In this document: piece by piece, positions 44,469 through 55,878 of the stretch
How positions within the stretch are numbered: the first letter of the stretch is position 1
Layout: each line of letters begins with the position of its first letter
Assembly (NCBI RefSeq): GCF_010183535.1
Contig: NC_071331.1
Location: 22,754,001-22,818,000 of the forward strand
Direction: 5' to 3'
Length of the DNA: 64,000 nt
Source of the DNA: Caenorhabditis remanei
Lineage: Eukaryota; Nematoda; Chromadorea; Rhabditida; Rhabditidae
Notes under the pieces: generated by a model
Seen by the model: only the letters and a program-made list of their open reading frames with translations
Database searches by the model: none
What the model was told of the DNA's origin: nothing
Made by a program: the position numbers and the translations under genes

Positions 44469-46083
44469 AATGGAAAAAATTGGGAAATTTTCGCAGAAAA
44501 TGCGCGAAAATGAGCAAAAATCAACGGAAATTACGAAAAATGCGAGAAAAATCACAATTTTATTCGAAAAAGTACAAAAACAACCCATTTATTGATTTTT
44601 TTCGCATTTCGAAACCGGTTTTCCCACAATAAAACCAATTGTTCTCTAAAAACTGAACTTTCGCAGCAAAAATCCCAATTTTCAGCATTTCCACGCGCTT
44701 TCTCATAAATTTTCCACCTAATTTCATCATTTTTTGAAGGAAAAACCCGTCGAAACATGTCGAAAATTTTCGAAACTGCGCAAATAATTCTCCACCCCAT
44801 TTTTCCACCAAAACCACCCATTTTTACACCGAAATTCCTCAATTTTTGGGTTTTCCGACGTCGAAAACCCCATTTTTCACCCTATTTTCTCAGTTTTTCC
44901 ACTAAAAATCGTCGAAAACGCGGCAAGAAACAGAAAATGAATGGGAAGAAGAGATGAAATGGCGCGCGACGAGAGAGTGTGTGAGAAGAGGAGAGTGCGC
45001 CGATCGCGGCGAGACCCGCGGGGCAGAAAATTCCATGCGCCTTTAAGAAATAAAGAATTTTTTGGAGGGAAGACGAAAAAAGCAAGTTTTTCTTTGTTTT
45101 TTTTTGCTCAAAAATCCAAATTTTTTCGTGAAAAATAGTTAAATAAAGTAAATAAAGAAACGGATATCGATAAACAACACAATAAAACGGTCCGCTGGAG
45201 AGAAACACTGAAAATTAAGAGAAAAGATTCGAGATAACTCGAATTTCAGTAAAAAACCTAAGAAAAGAGGTAAAATCACTAACGCGCACCAAACGTGCCG
45301 CCGTCAGCGCCCAAGAATGCCGAAATTCTCAATTTTGAAACCGAAATCGACAAAACAACGGCGAGAAATGCGCGCGCGCGCCCGTAGGTCAAAAAATATA
45401 TAATTTTTTCGCAAAAATTTGATCGACGTCGGAAAATTCAAAAATTGAGAAATTTCCAGTTTTTTCGTTCGAAAAATGATGAAATTAGATGGGAAATTGA
45501 TGAAAAAATGCTGAAAATTGGGATTTTTGCTGTTTTTTTTGTACTTTTTCGAATAAAATTGTGATTTTTCTCGCATTTTTTGTAATTTTCGTCGATTTTC
45601 GCTCATTTTTAAGTCCCGAAACCGTTTTTTTTTTTCCGTTTTTGACTGGAAAATTCGGATTTTTGACAGATTTTCTAGATTTTTCGGCCCGAAAACCGAT
45701 TTTTTCCGTTTCTGACGGAAAAAGTTGTGTTTTTCGACAGATTTTCGAGATTTTTAGGTCCGAAAACCGATTTTTCCGTTTCCGACAGCAGAAATTGCGA
45801 ATTTTGACAGATTTTAGTTCTGAAAATCAAATTTTTTGGTTTTCGGAGGCAAAAACTGCGATTTTTGATAGATTTCCGCTGAAATTTCAGCAAAAATTAC
45901 CAATTATGATGTATTTTGCGTTGAAAATCAGTTTTTCCTTGTATTTTCAACCCAGAATCGCGGTTTTTTTCGAATTTTAGTCTAAAAACAGCCTTATTAT
46001 CACCTTTTCGTTCACAAAAACCAGATTTTCGCCTTGAAAATTGATATTTCTCAACCAATTCGCTCGAAAATTGGGTATTTTTT
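44469..46083. repeat. ama-1 upstream region with inverted partial copies
   Basis: 44513-44580 reappears inverted at about 45540-45610 (AAAATCACAATTTTATTCGA and its complement), and 44700-44740 matches 45465-45500 inverted. 45640-45960 is an inverted, diverged copy of ama-1 intron 2 (compare 43820-44080; shared TTTTCAACGCAAAATACATC). 44930-45050 has a GC-rich block (GCGCCGATCGCGGCGAGACC) that may be the ama-1 promoter. No supported gene of its own. Confidence 0.65.
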
Positions 46084-46428
46084 GATGGATCCGAGACAAG
46101 GAGTGATTGATAGACGTGGAAGGTTCGTAGTGAAAACTACGTGTTTTATCGTGGAAAATCGGCGTTTTTAGCCTAAAAATCGCTAATTTTTGGGATTTTT
46201 AGGTCTGGGCATCGATTTTTTCCATTTCGGAAGAAAAATTGCGTTTTTTCGACATATTTCCGATGTTTTTAAGTCCGGAAACCGATTTTTTCCGTTTCCG
46301 ACAGCTGAAATTGCGAATTTTGACAGATTTCCAATGTATTTAAGTCTGAAAACTGATTTTTTCCGTTTTTGAAGGAAAAAAAAACAACGATTTTTGGCAG
46401 ATTTTCGAGATTTCCGCTCAAATTCCAG
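46084..46428 (+). pseudogene. Inverted ama-1 exon 2/intron 2 fragment
   Basis: The plus strand reads [13 protein letters not shown] with the exon 2 donor (GGAAGGTTCGTAG) and the following intron start, as in ama-1 exon 2 (44157-44266) but on the opposite strand. Intron-2-like text continues to AAATTCCAG at 46428, where RING-finger exons begin. The first two thirds of exon 2 are absent. Confidence 0.85.
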
Positions 46429-46605
46429 CGTGTCGACGTAGATTCCATTCGAAGGTAGTTATCGATGGAGCGCGATTGCATTACTTTTATTTTTCAGTGC
46501 GAATCCGATTGGTTGAAAGTAAAGAGCGAGTGCCCGGCATGTCGTGGACGCCACCTGGATCCTCACGAATTTCCGGCGTTGTTCTGGCCCATAATTGACT
46601 TTTAA
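46429..46605 (+). pseudogene. Last two exons of a RING-finger gene
   Basis: 46429-46454 and 46498-46605, joined across a 42-bp intron (GTAGTT...TTTTTCAG), read CRRRFHSK-CESDWLKVKSEC then PACRGRHLDPHEF and a stop at 46603-46605. The spacing C-x3-FH-x2-C-x3-WL-x5-CPxC fits the second half of a RING-H2 domain (E3 ubiquitin ligases). The first half, with the leading CxxC pair, is not found upstream, where ama-1-derived DNA lies. So this is a partial gene, probably dead. The ama-1 exon 2 fragment before it joins out of frame. Confidence 0.65.
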
Positions 46606-48896
46606 CTTTCAGTTGTTTCTCCTAAAACTCTTGAAACACAAATATTCATGATCTCCAAGTCACTAGCTTTCATTTGATACCCATATCGACCGGTTTCCGC
46701 GAATTTTGAATTTCGACACGCGACGCGACCGCAATATACTGTAACTATAATGTTGTAATAAAAATTTACCTCTGAAAATATGAAAATCGCGTCGAAAATT
46801 TGTTAAAAGCTGAATTTCTTTCCAATTTCTGCTGTTTTAAAGACATTTTATACATTTTCGCTAAAAATTAGTTTTTTTTTTCAAAAAAAAAATTCAAAAA
46901 GGCCTTCATACTGAACCACCAGAGGGTTTTGTACTTAAAATGTAGCCAGACGTCCCATTTAGGAAATACAAAGAACAGATTTTGAAAAATCATTTGAAAA
47001 TCACGATTTTATCGAAGAAAACAGAAAGATCGAGATGTGCGCCAAGGGCCCTTGCGCGTTTCTCGTGCGCGCGCCAATTTCAATTTTTGTTAGTTTGTCG
47101 TCTGTTTTCGGTGGTTTTTTGGCATTTTTTTCGAGTTTTGGCAGGTTTTTTCTAGAAAAATAGCATTAAAACCAGTTTTTTAACAATTCCAGCGTTGTTT
47201 TGGTATTGAAATCGATGATTTTGGACTAAAAATGTCTTCCTCGTTATTTTTCTCATTTTTAATCAATTTTTTGGCTGAAACCCTATTTTTCAGCAGTTTT
47301 TCTAGATTGGAAGAGTTATTTTAGTATAAAAATCGATGATTTCTGTCTAGAAAGGACTGAAGAGCAAATCTGTCAAGTTTTGGTGTCTTTCTCATTTTTT
47401 CTAGTTTTTTTTTCACATTTTTCATAAATTTTTCGGCTAAAAACTCATTTTCAGAAGTTTTTCGAGATTTTTAGCGTGATTTTGATATAAAAATCGATGA
47501 TTTTGGCCTAAAAATAGCTCAACTACATTCCACAAGACTCCGTCGTCAGTTATTGTGCATTGCCCGCAAACACCGTCACGTAAAAATGCGGACCTCAAAA
47601 AAGGCGGTGCATTTGAATAAAATCGGCGAGAAAATCGATAAAAACGTGATTTTTCCACGATTTTTTACGACTTTTTAATTGAAAATATAATTTTAATAGG
47701 CTTAATTTCTTCTCACGTTGATTTTCGATTGATTTTCGCTATTATTTCATCATCTGAGCTAGAATTTGCTGAAATTTCGATCAATAATCGATTTGTCATC
47801 TTTCCTTCGTCAAATTCAGTTTTTTTTCCGTAGCCTCTTCCCTTCCGTTTTCAGCAAAATCTCTTCGATTTTCACAAAAATCGATATTTTCGAATATTCC
47901 ACACGATGTCGCTCATGTCGAGCAGATTTTCTAGATTTTTCGGTTTGAAAACCGATTTTTTTCCGTTTCTGACGGAAAAAGTTGTGTTTTTCGACAGATT
48001 TCCGAGATTTTTTGGTCCGAAAACCTTTTTTACGTTTCCGACAGCAGAAATGGCGATTTTTGACAGATTTCCGACATTTTTAGATCCGGAGACCGATTTT
48101 TTCCGTTTCTGAGCAAAAAATTGCGATTTTTGACAGATTTCCAGGTTTTTAATTCCGGAAATCGGTTTTTGAAGACAAAAATTCCGATTTTTACTGATTT
48201 TCGAGATTTTCACGTCCGAAAACCGATTTTTTCGTTTCCGACAGCTGAAATCGCGTTTTTCGACAGATTTTGAGATTTTTAGGTTCGGAACTCGATTTTT
48301 TTCGTTTCGGAAGGAAAAATTGCGAATTTTGACAGATTTTAGTTCTGGCAATCAAATTTTTTGGTTTCCAGAGGCAGAAATTGCGACTTTTGATAGATTC
48401 TCGAAATTTTTAGATCCGGAAATCCGGTTTTTTTGGTTTTTGGAAGCAAAAATTGCGTTTTTTTCGACATATTTCCAATGTTTTTAAGTCTGAAAACTGA
48501 TTTTTTCCGTTTTTGAAGGAAAAAAATCGATTTTTGTCAGATTTTGAAGGCAAAAGTTGAGATTTTTAGTCCTAAAATCGCAAGTTTTCACTTTCCAACG
48601 CTTTTTTTCTCCATAAAATAGGTTAAAACAAGTTTTTCTCTTATCAATAGATCATTTTCCCGCATTTAATCACTTTTTCAGAGTTGGTTTTTGGCTTTTT
48701 TCGTTGATTTTGTTGTTTTTTGTGAATATTTACAGATTTTTCTTTTATTTTTTATTAGTTTCAATAAAATCTCATCATTTTAATCAATTTTTTCTGTTAT
48801 TATTGGTTTTAAATTCCGTTGTTCGATCACGGTGACTGAAAATCATACTTTTAACTTGTTTTCTCTCAATTTTCAGAACAAAATTTAACATTTCAG
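46606..48896. repeat. Spacer between ama-1 fragments and cdc-73
   Basis: 46660-46745 is half a P2-like repeat (CATTTGATACCCATATCGAC, CGACACGCGACGCGACCGC). 47040-47095 has GCGCGTTTCTCGTGCGCGCG. 47515-47610 holds CGTAAAAATGCGGACCTCAA, an unrecognised conserved-looking stretch. 47903-47925 (ATGTCGCTCATGTCGAG) resembles the start of ama-1 exon 2, and 47930-48545 is a run of about 65-bp degenerate units (GATTTCCGAGATTTTTAGGT, CCGATTTTTTCCGTTTCTGA) like ama-1 intron 2 inverted. No gene supported. Confidence 0.6.
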
Positions 48897-48912
48897 GACC
48901 ATTGAGGAGGAG
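48897..48912 (+). promoter_or_regulatory. cdc-73: cdc-73 5' UTR and acceptor
   Basis: AACATTTCAG ends at 48896, 16 bp before the ATG, with no partner donor evident upstream, which suits spliced-leader addition. A second acceptor-like TTTTCAG ends at 48876. Confidence 0.5.
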
Positions 48913-51900
48913 ATGTCAGAAGCTCCCAAATGTAAGTTTTAGTTTATATTTTTGATGCCTCCTCTAAGAAATGCTGCCAGTTAGTATAGAAAACGAGTAG
49001 AAACGTTCCTCTATTTCATTAGCGGGAGTATTTTCGAACAGTTTTCGCTTTCTTATCATGCTGGCAGTGGATTCTTAGAAATGGCAGAGAGAAGGAGGGA
49101 TTTTCCGAAACAGTTCTCGTTTAAAACAACCAAAATTTCGAAAATCCCTGCTCTCTAAATTCCAAACAAAATTGTTACGCCTTTGCTAATGAATTTCTAA
49201 GCTTCAGGAGACTTCTTGACGGCGACTGCTGCGCTGCAAATTCATGTGAAGAAACCGGATGACTTTCCGCTTAGAGTGGAGACTGTTGTGAGTTTTCATG
49301 AGAAATATCGATTTCAGGTGTTTCGGGTGGTTTTTTGATGGTTTTTTGTGTTGGAAATGATGGAAAATTATGAGAATTGACAAGAAATTAAAAGAAATCT
49401 AGAAAATTTTCGGAAAAAACCGATAAAAATCGGTGAAATATCAGTTTTTTCGGATAAAAACTATTCGGGTCACTTTCAATAAAATTTCGCTGCGGAAATG
49501 ATGAGAAATTGGAGGGAATTGGAGGAAATTAGTGGAAATCAGTGAGAATTTTGAGAACATTTTTGAAAAAAAAACCGATTTCTCATCCTAAAGTTTGAAA
49601 TATGTTGATTTTTTACTTGAAGTACTCTTTTCGTTAAGAAGTTTATGAAAAACCAGTATTTAGCTGCAAAAATCTGTGAAAAACTCAAAATGTTTTATGT
49701 TTTTTGACACTTTTATGTATCAAAATGCTTAGCAACAGGCTGAAATTGCAAAATTCAGTCCCAAAAATTGTCATTTTTGTCAATGTTTGACAGTTTTTAT
49801 CACTTATTGTGTGAAAAGTGATGATTTGAAAATTATTCTTTCCTATTTTCATTTTTCGGTCACATTGTTCACAAAATCCCGATTTTTCTATTAAAAAACT
49901 TCCAAAAAGTGTAAAAATTTCATAAAACTTCAATGTTCCATAATTTCCGATCGATTTTTTTTTACAAAAAACAACAAAAATTGCCATTTTTCCCAAAAAA
50001 GTCCCAAAAATCCTAAATTTTCTTGCAGAATGAGATAAAATATTTCGCTTTTGGCGATTTAGCGTACAAATCTACCGCGGAGATCGACCTAGATGACTTC
50101 GACGGGATGGGCCGGAAGTTAACTCTTGATTCGATCCTGTTTTTCATGAAAAATCAAAAAGGAAGTCACACACAATATCTTAAGGAGGCGAATCACCAAA
50201 AAATGCAATGCATCAGTTTGGTGTACAGGTAATCGACTCAAAAATGGTGGAAATTCACTGAAAAGTAGCGAACAATTGCTCAAAATGACAAAGAGTCCGT
50301 CATTGATAAAGACCACTGAGTTTTTGTCTGACAGCCGGTCGAAATGAAGGAATGTTTGCTTTTTTTTCAAAGATTTCCATTCGAAACAAACTCATCTTGA
50401 AATATTTCTTGCTGTGCTCTCCAAAAATCTCCTAAATTTTGTTTTCAGACAGAAAACAAGGTTTTTCCGCTTGTTTCTATGCTGAACTATCCAAAACTAT
50501 CTGGCCGATTTTCGTCCCAATGAAGCTTTAAATCCACTGGAAAGTGGCTAAAACTTGCTCAAAATGGCATAGATTCCGTCAAAATTGATTGAAAATCTAA
50601 AATTTTGTTTGGAATGGACGAAAAGTAGGCGAAAATACAGGGAAAGGCTGCAAATTCTGTAAATTCCGCTTTCTGTAATGCTAAACTATACAAACTCCCC
50701 GTTTTTCTGAGTTTTTCTACACCCAAAATTACTATTTTAAGCAATTTTTGACCGAAAAATCTCTCTTTCTGTCAAAAATCATCAATTTTGTTCATTTTTT
50801 CAGTTCCGTGGTGAAGGATTTCCTAGACGGCAAGGCTCCTGAACAATACACTAGGCTCACTACCAAACAAGAAGCGCCACAATCCCTGAGAAAACTTCTG
50901 AATCAGCGCTCCACAGCGGAGCCAGATGAGAAACGAGCGAAACTCGATGTCATCCCAACGACATCCGGACCTCCGAACGACGTAAAAATGGAGAAAAGGG
51001 CAAAGTCTACTCCTCGAAAGAGTGTTGCAGAGAAACGAGCCCAGATCCAAGTATTGATTGAACACAGGACGAAGAGTCTCGTCGATTTTGAAGAACATAG
51101 TGAGTTTCAGACGCGTCACAGGCACGCCAGACAGTCCGAAATCAATGAGAATTGGGCGATTTTCAAGTAGAAATTTCACTTTGAATCATCAAATTGACTT
51201 ATTTCGAGGCAAAAGACGTCGAAGGCGCGCCAGCCACACAGTTTCGTCTGAAAACGTCATAGAAACGCGCCACATGCACGCCAGTTAACTAAATTCTAGA
51301 AAGCGTCAAAGACGCGCCAGACTCGGTTATGAGAGCCAATTTTGACTGAAAACAGTCTCAAACTGAGCTGAAAAAAGCGTGAACGGTGCCCCAGATACCG
51401 ATTTTAGCGGAATCTGATGATTTTCAGCTAAAAAAATGCGTCACGGGTGCGCCAGACTCTCCAATTCGGCTTTAGGAGCGTCACAGGCACGCCAGTCTTG
51501 ATTTTGATTGAATCTGGCGACATTTAGGCTCATTTTTGTGAAAAATTTGCTGGAAATGCGTTATTTTCTTGATTTTCAGTCTTTTTCAGTCAAAGAAATC
51601 TCATTTCTGAAGCTTTAAATTCGCTAAATCTGTTTTTTTGCTGCAAATTCCGCTTTTTTGACCAAGAATTGTCAATTTTCAGCATTAAAATTGGTTTTTT
51701 ACTCAATGTTCGTCTAAAAATCCGATTTGCAGCTCTAAAATTCCAGATTTTTGCATAAAAACGTACATTTTCTCCGAAAAACGTCGACTTTTCTGTTCAA
51801 TTTTTCACCAAAATGACTAATTCTCACCGTTTTGTCCCGAAAAACGCGCCACAGGCGCGCCAGACTCTTCATTTTGGCTAGAAGAGCGTCACAGGCGCGC

Positions 51901-54900
51901 CAGGCTCATTTTCAGTGAAAAATTGGCTGGAAATGCCCATTTTTCATGAGTTTCAGCCTAATTTCCTCTAATTTGCAGAGAAATCTGAATTGAGGCGTCA
52001 ACCACCGTCGATTCCGTTCATCCCGAATCCATCGACGTCATCTGGAATCTCTTCTGGAGGATATAGTGAGTTTCAGACGCGTCAGAGGCACGCCAGACAT
52101 ACGAAATTGATGAGAAGTGGGCGATTTTCGACTGAAAATTCCACTTCAAACCTTCAAATTTTCAAAATTGGCTTATTTTGAGGCAAAAACACGTCTTCGG
52201 CGCGCCAGTCGTTGAATTTTGTGATTTTCTGTCCAAAAACGCGCCATAGGCACGCCAGTTAACTTTAAAAACCTTTTGCCAGCGTCAGAGGTTACTGTTT
52301 TTTTCTCGAAAAACGCGCCAGACTCTTCATTTTGGCTAGAAGAGCGTCACAGGCGCGCCAGGCTCATTTTCAGTGAAAAATTGGCTGGAAATGCCCATTT
52401 TTCATGAGTTTCAGCCTAATTTCCTCTAATTTGCAGAGACATCTGAATTGAGGCGTCAACCACCGTCGAATCCAGTTGTCACGAAGCCATCGACGTCTTC
52501 TGGTGCCGCTTCTGAAGGACACAGTGAGTTTCAGACGCGTCACAGGCACGCCAGACAGTCCGAAATCAATGAGAATTGGGCGATTTTCAAGTAGAAATTT
52601 CACTTTGAATCATCAAATTGACTTATTTCGAGGCAAAAGACGTCGAAGGCGCGCCAGCCACACAGTTTCGTCTGAAAACGTCATAGAAACGCGCCACATG
52701 CACGCCAGTTAACTAAATTCTAGAAAGCGTCAAAGACGCGCCAGACTCGGTTATGAGAGCCAATTTTGACTGAAAACAGTCTCAAAATCCGGTGAAAAAA
52801 GCGTGAACGGTGGCCCAGATACCGATTTTAGCGGAATCTGATGATTTTCAGCTAAAAAAATGCGTCACGGGTGCGCCAGACTCTCCAATTCGGCTTTAGG
52901 AGCGTCACAGGCGCGCCAGTCTTGATTTTGATTGAATCTGGCGACATTTAGGCTCATTTTTGTGAAAAATTTGCTGGAAATGCGTTATTTTCTTGATTTT
53001 CAGTCTTTTTCAGTCAAAGAAATCTCATTTCTGAAGCTTAAAATTCGCTAAATCTGTATTTTTGCTGCAAATTCCGCTTTTTTGACCAAGAATTGTCAAT
53101 TTTCAGCATTAAAATTGGTTTTTTACTCAATGTTCGTCTAAAAATCCGATTTGCAGCTCTAAAATTCCAGATTTTTGCATAAAAACGTACATTTTCTCCG
53201 AAAAACGTCGACTTTTCTGTTCAATTTTTCACCAAAATGACTAATTCTCACCGTTTTGTCCCGAAAAACGCGCCACAGGCGCGCCAGACTCTTCATTTTG
53301 GCTAGAAGAGCGTCACAGGCGCACCAGGCTCATTTTCAGTGAAAAATTGGCTGGAAATGCCCATTTTTCATGAGTTTCAGCCTAATTTCCTCTAATTTGC
53401 AGAGAAATCTGATGTGATGCGTCAACCACCGTCGAATCCAGTTGTCACGAAGCCATCGACGTCTTCTGGTGCCGCTTCTGAAGGACACAGTGAGTTTCAG
53501 ACGCGTCACAGGCACGCCAGACAGTCCGAAATCAATGAGAATTGGGCGATTTGCAAGTAGAAATTTCACTTTGAATCATCAAATTGACTTATTTCGAGGC
53601 AAAAGACGTCGAAGGCGCGCCAGCCACACAGTTTCGTCTGAAAACGTCATAGAAACGCGCCACATGCACGCCAGTTAACTAAATTCTAGAAAGCGTCAAA
53701 GACGCGCCAGACTCGGTTATGAGAGCCAATTTTGACTGAAAACAACCTCAAACTGAGCTGAAAAAAGCGTGAACGGTGCCCCAGATACCGATTTTAGCGG
53801 AATCTGATGATTTTCAGCTAAAAAAATGCGTCACAGGTGCGCCAGTCGTTGAATTTTGTGATTTTCTGTCCAAAAACGCGCCATAGGCACGCCAGTTAAC
53901 TTTAAAAACCTTTTGTCAGCGTCAGAGGTTACTGTTTTTTTCTCGAAAAACGCGCCAGACTCTTCATTTTGGCTAGAAGAGCGTCACAGGCGCGCCAGTC
54001 TTGGTTTTGATCGAATCTTGGGGTAAAAATGCTCAAAAAGCAGCATTTTTTGAGAAAAATTGTTCAAAATGCCTCATTTTACATGATTTTCAGCCTAAAT
54101 TCCATGTAATTTCAGAGCCAGAAATGCGTCCACCACCGATTCTTCCATCAGTTGTCCAGAAGCCATCTGGAGCCAGCGGAGCCAAGAGAACATCCCGATC
54201 GCCGATAATCATCGTACCGGCTGCAATGAATACGATGATTAATATGTATAATGCGAAGGACATTCTCGAGGGATCAGGATACGTATCTGTTGATCAGAAA
54301 CGGAAAGAATCGAATAAGAAACCGACGGATTTGGTCATTCAGAGACAGAAGAATGGACAGACTTGTTAGTTTTTATGCTTTTTTGAGCCGAAAATCATTG
54401 AAAAATTGAGCATTTTGAGCGATTTTTGACGATTTTGACTGGCGTGTTTTTGACGCGTTTTCAGACCGACTGGCGTGTTTTTGACGCGTTTTCAGACCGG
54501 AAAATGAATAGTAAAATTGAGCCAAACTCATCAAACTTTAAAGATTTCTCTCTGCCATCAGTCTGGGGCACCTTCGACGCGTCTCGATAAGAAATAACTA
54601 AAAATGACTAGAATTTCAACAAAAACTGAAATTTTGTGTCCAAATTCTGTATTTCCCTCCTAAAACTCTTAAAAATCTCATTTTTGGCTCGAAAATCGTG
54701 TCTGAAGCGACTTATCTTCGATGTTCACCTGAAAATCACTCAAATATATATCAGTTTTTAACTATTTAAAAAAATATGCATATTTTGCTCAAAAATCATC
54801 TATTTTCCACCCCAAACTCTTTTGTAATCTCATTTTTGACTCCAAAACAGTCATTTTTCTATAAAAACTCTTCGCTTTTCCTGTCAAAACTGTAAATATA

Positions 54901-55244
54901 TTTCAGACAACATTCGAATCATTGACAATCCGGAAAAGATGGCACCAGAAGATTGGGATCGAGTGATCGGAGTGTTCGTAATGGGCGTGGCTCAGCAATT
55001 CGAAGGATGGAAATGGAATGGAAATCCGACGGACAATTTTGCTCGTACTGCCGCTTTCTATCTGTACTCCGATTTGGACAAACCGTTGAATCAAGTGACG
55101 CAATTGGATGTTCTAAAGATTCCGATATCTTCGACGAAGAGACATATGGATAACCTACAATTTTCACAAATATGGGAACGCATGGAGAAAAAAGTTCTAC
55201 TGTATAAACCATACCTCGCACAATGTCTTGGATTATCAAAGTGA
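48913..55244 (+). CDS. cdc-73: CDC73/parafibromin-like Paf1-complex subunit
   Basis: Nine exons: 48913-48931, 49202-49287, 50029-50228, 50804-51099, 51979-52065, 52437-52523, 53403-53489, 54116-54364, 54907-55244 (1449 nt, 482 codons plus stop). The N-terminal domain shows FLTATAALQIHVKKPDDFPL, FGDLAYKS and KLTLDSILFFMKNQKGSHTQ, matching CDC73_N (TLDSILFLLNN in the human protein). The C-terminal Ras-like CDC73_C has SRSPIIIVPAAMNTMINMYN, AKDILEGSGY, PEDWDRVIGVFVMG and LYKPYLAQC. It would act in the nucleus with RNA polymerase II during elongation. Exons 5, 6 and 7 are tandem copies (87 nt each) related to the start of exon 8, giving repeated Pro/Ser linkers. Exon 2 start is uncertain: the better-looking CTTCAG (49207) makes a TGA; TAAG at 49201 or GGAG at 49210 keeps the frame. 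Confidence 0.85.
51100..54115 (+). repeat. Tandem exon-intron duplication with CGTCACAGGCGCGCCAG motif
   Basis: Exons 5-7 and their introns are repeated units: 52437-53402 and 53403-onward are 966 bp apart and nearly identical; 51979-52436 is a shorter 458-bp version. Introns 4 and 6 are both 879 bp and almost the same. Within them a motif near CGTCACAGGCGCGCCAG (variants AAAACGCGCCATAGGCACGCC, GCGTCAAAGACGCGCCAGAC) recurs roughly 30 times at 30-90 bp spacing. All units begin GTGAGTTTCAGACGCGTCAC. Confidence 0.92.
54435..54505 (+). repeat. 34-bp tandem duplication of the complementary motif
   Basis: ACTGGCGTGTTTTTGACGCG followed by TTTTCAGACCG occurs twice in a row at about 54438-54497. It is the reverse complement of the GCGTC...CGCCAG theme in the upstream introns. 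Confidence 0.8.
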
Positions 55245-55837
55245 AGTGAAATAACCCCCGAAACCCCCATTTTTGACCCTAAATTCTGTATTTTTTTGAC
55301 CCAAATACCCCCAAAATCGTCAGTTTTGAACCCTTTTTTGTGTAAGAATCGTCTTTTTTCTAGTTTCTGACTGAAAATACTACTGAAACCCACTTTTAAC
55401 CCCTAAAATCGTCATTCTCTCCGTATTTTTAGCTGAAAATTCACTATAAAATCCTTTTTTTTGACCCTATAATTGTATTTTCTGACACAAAACCCCAAAA
55501 AACCCCAATTTCACCGTGTTTATCTTTTTGTATAATATTTTGTATATATGAAGTGTAGGATCTGTCTGTGAATTTGTCTGTCTGTTTTTCAGAATGTCCG
55601 CAAATTTTTCGAGGAATGAAGGGGAGAGCTCGGGCAAAACTCGAACCATCGCCCTTCCATCCGCTTTTGAGATTTTTGATCCTAAAACTATCGCATCCCG
55701 GAATACGATGGTTTTTTTCGAAAAAAAGGAAATTTTCGAAAATTCACACGGTGAATTTTGAGATTTTTCACTCTATCTAAAGTGGAAAACAGGAAGAGCT
55801 GAATGACAAATTCCTCGATATATCCAGAATCAGCGCG
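55245..55837. other. cdc-73 3' flank
   Basis: A/T-rich, with repeated CCCCAAAA and TTTTTTGACC text. 55520-55560 has TGTATAATATTTTGTATATA, but no clear AATAAA. 55610-55790 is unique sequence with no supported frame. Confidence 0.4.
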
Positions 55838-55878
55838 TCAAGAGCTTTCAGAAAAGTACACACAAGCCTATATTCTGA
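55838..55878. repeat. P1 palindrome, left half, split by a MITE
   Basis: AGCTTTCAGAAAAGTACACA (55841-) continues after the MITE at 56755 with GCAAATTGGGTCTCGACGCG and ends GTGGGTACTTTTCTGAAAGC at about 56860. The P1 copy was therefore here before the insertion. Confidence 0.85.

Noticed and set aside
45304..46481. Plus- and minus-strand Phe-rich frames in the ama-1 upstream spacer
   Set aside because: They arise from AT-rich degenerate units derived from ama-1 intron 2; no conserved protein pattern except the RING exons at 46429-46605.
51100..54000. CRISPR-like array in the cdc-73 introns
   Set aside because: The motif repeats are imperfect, spacers are variable and themselves duplicated, and the host is a nematode. 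It is intronic tandem duplication.
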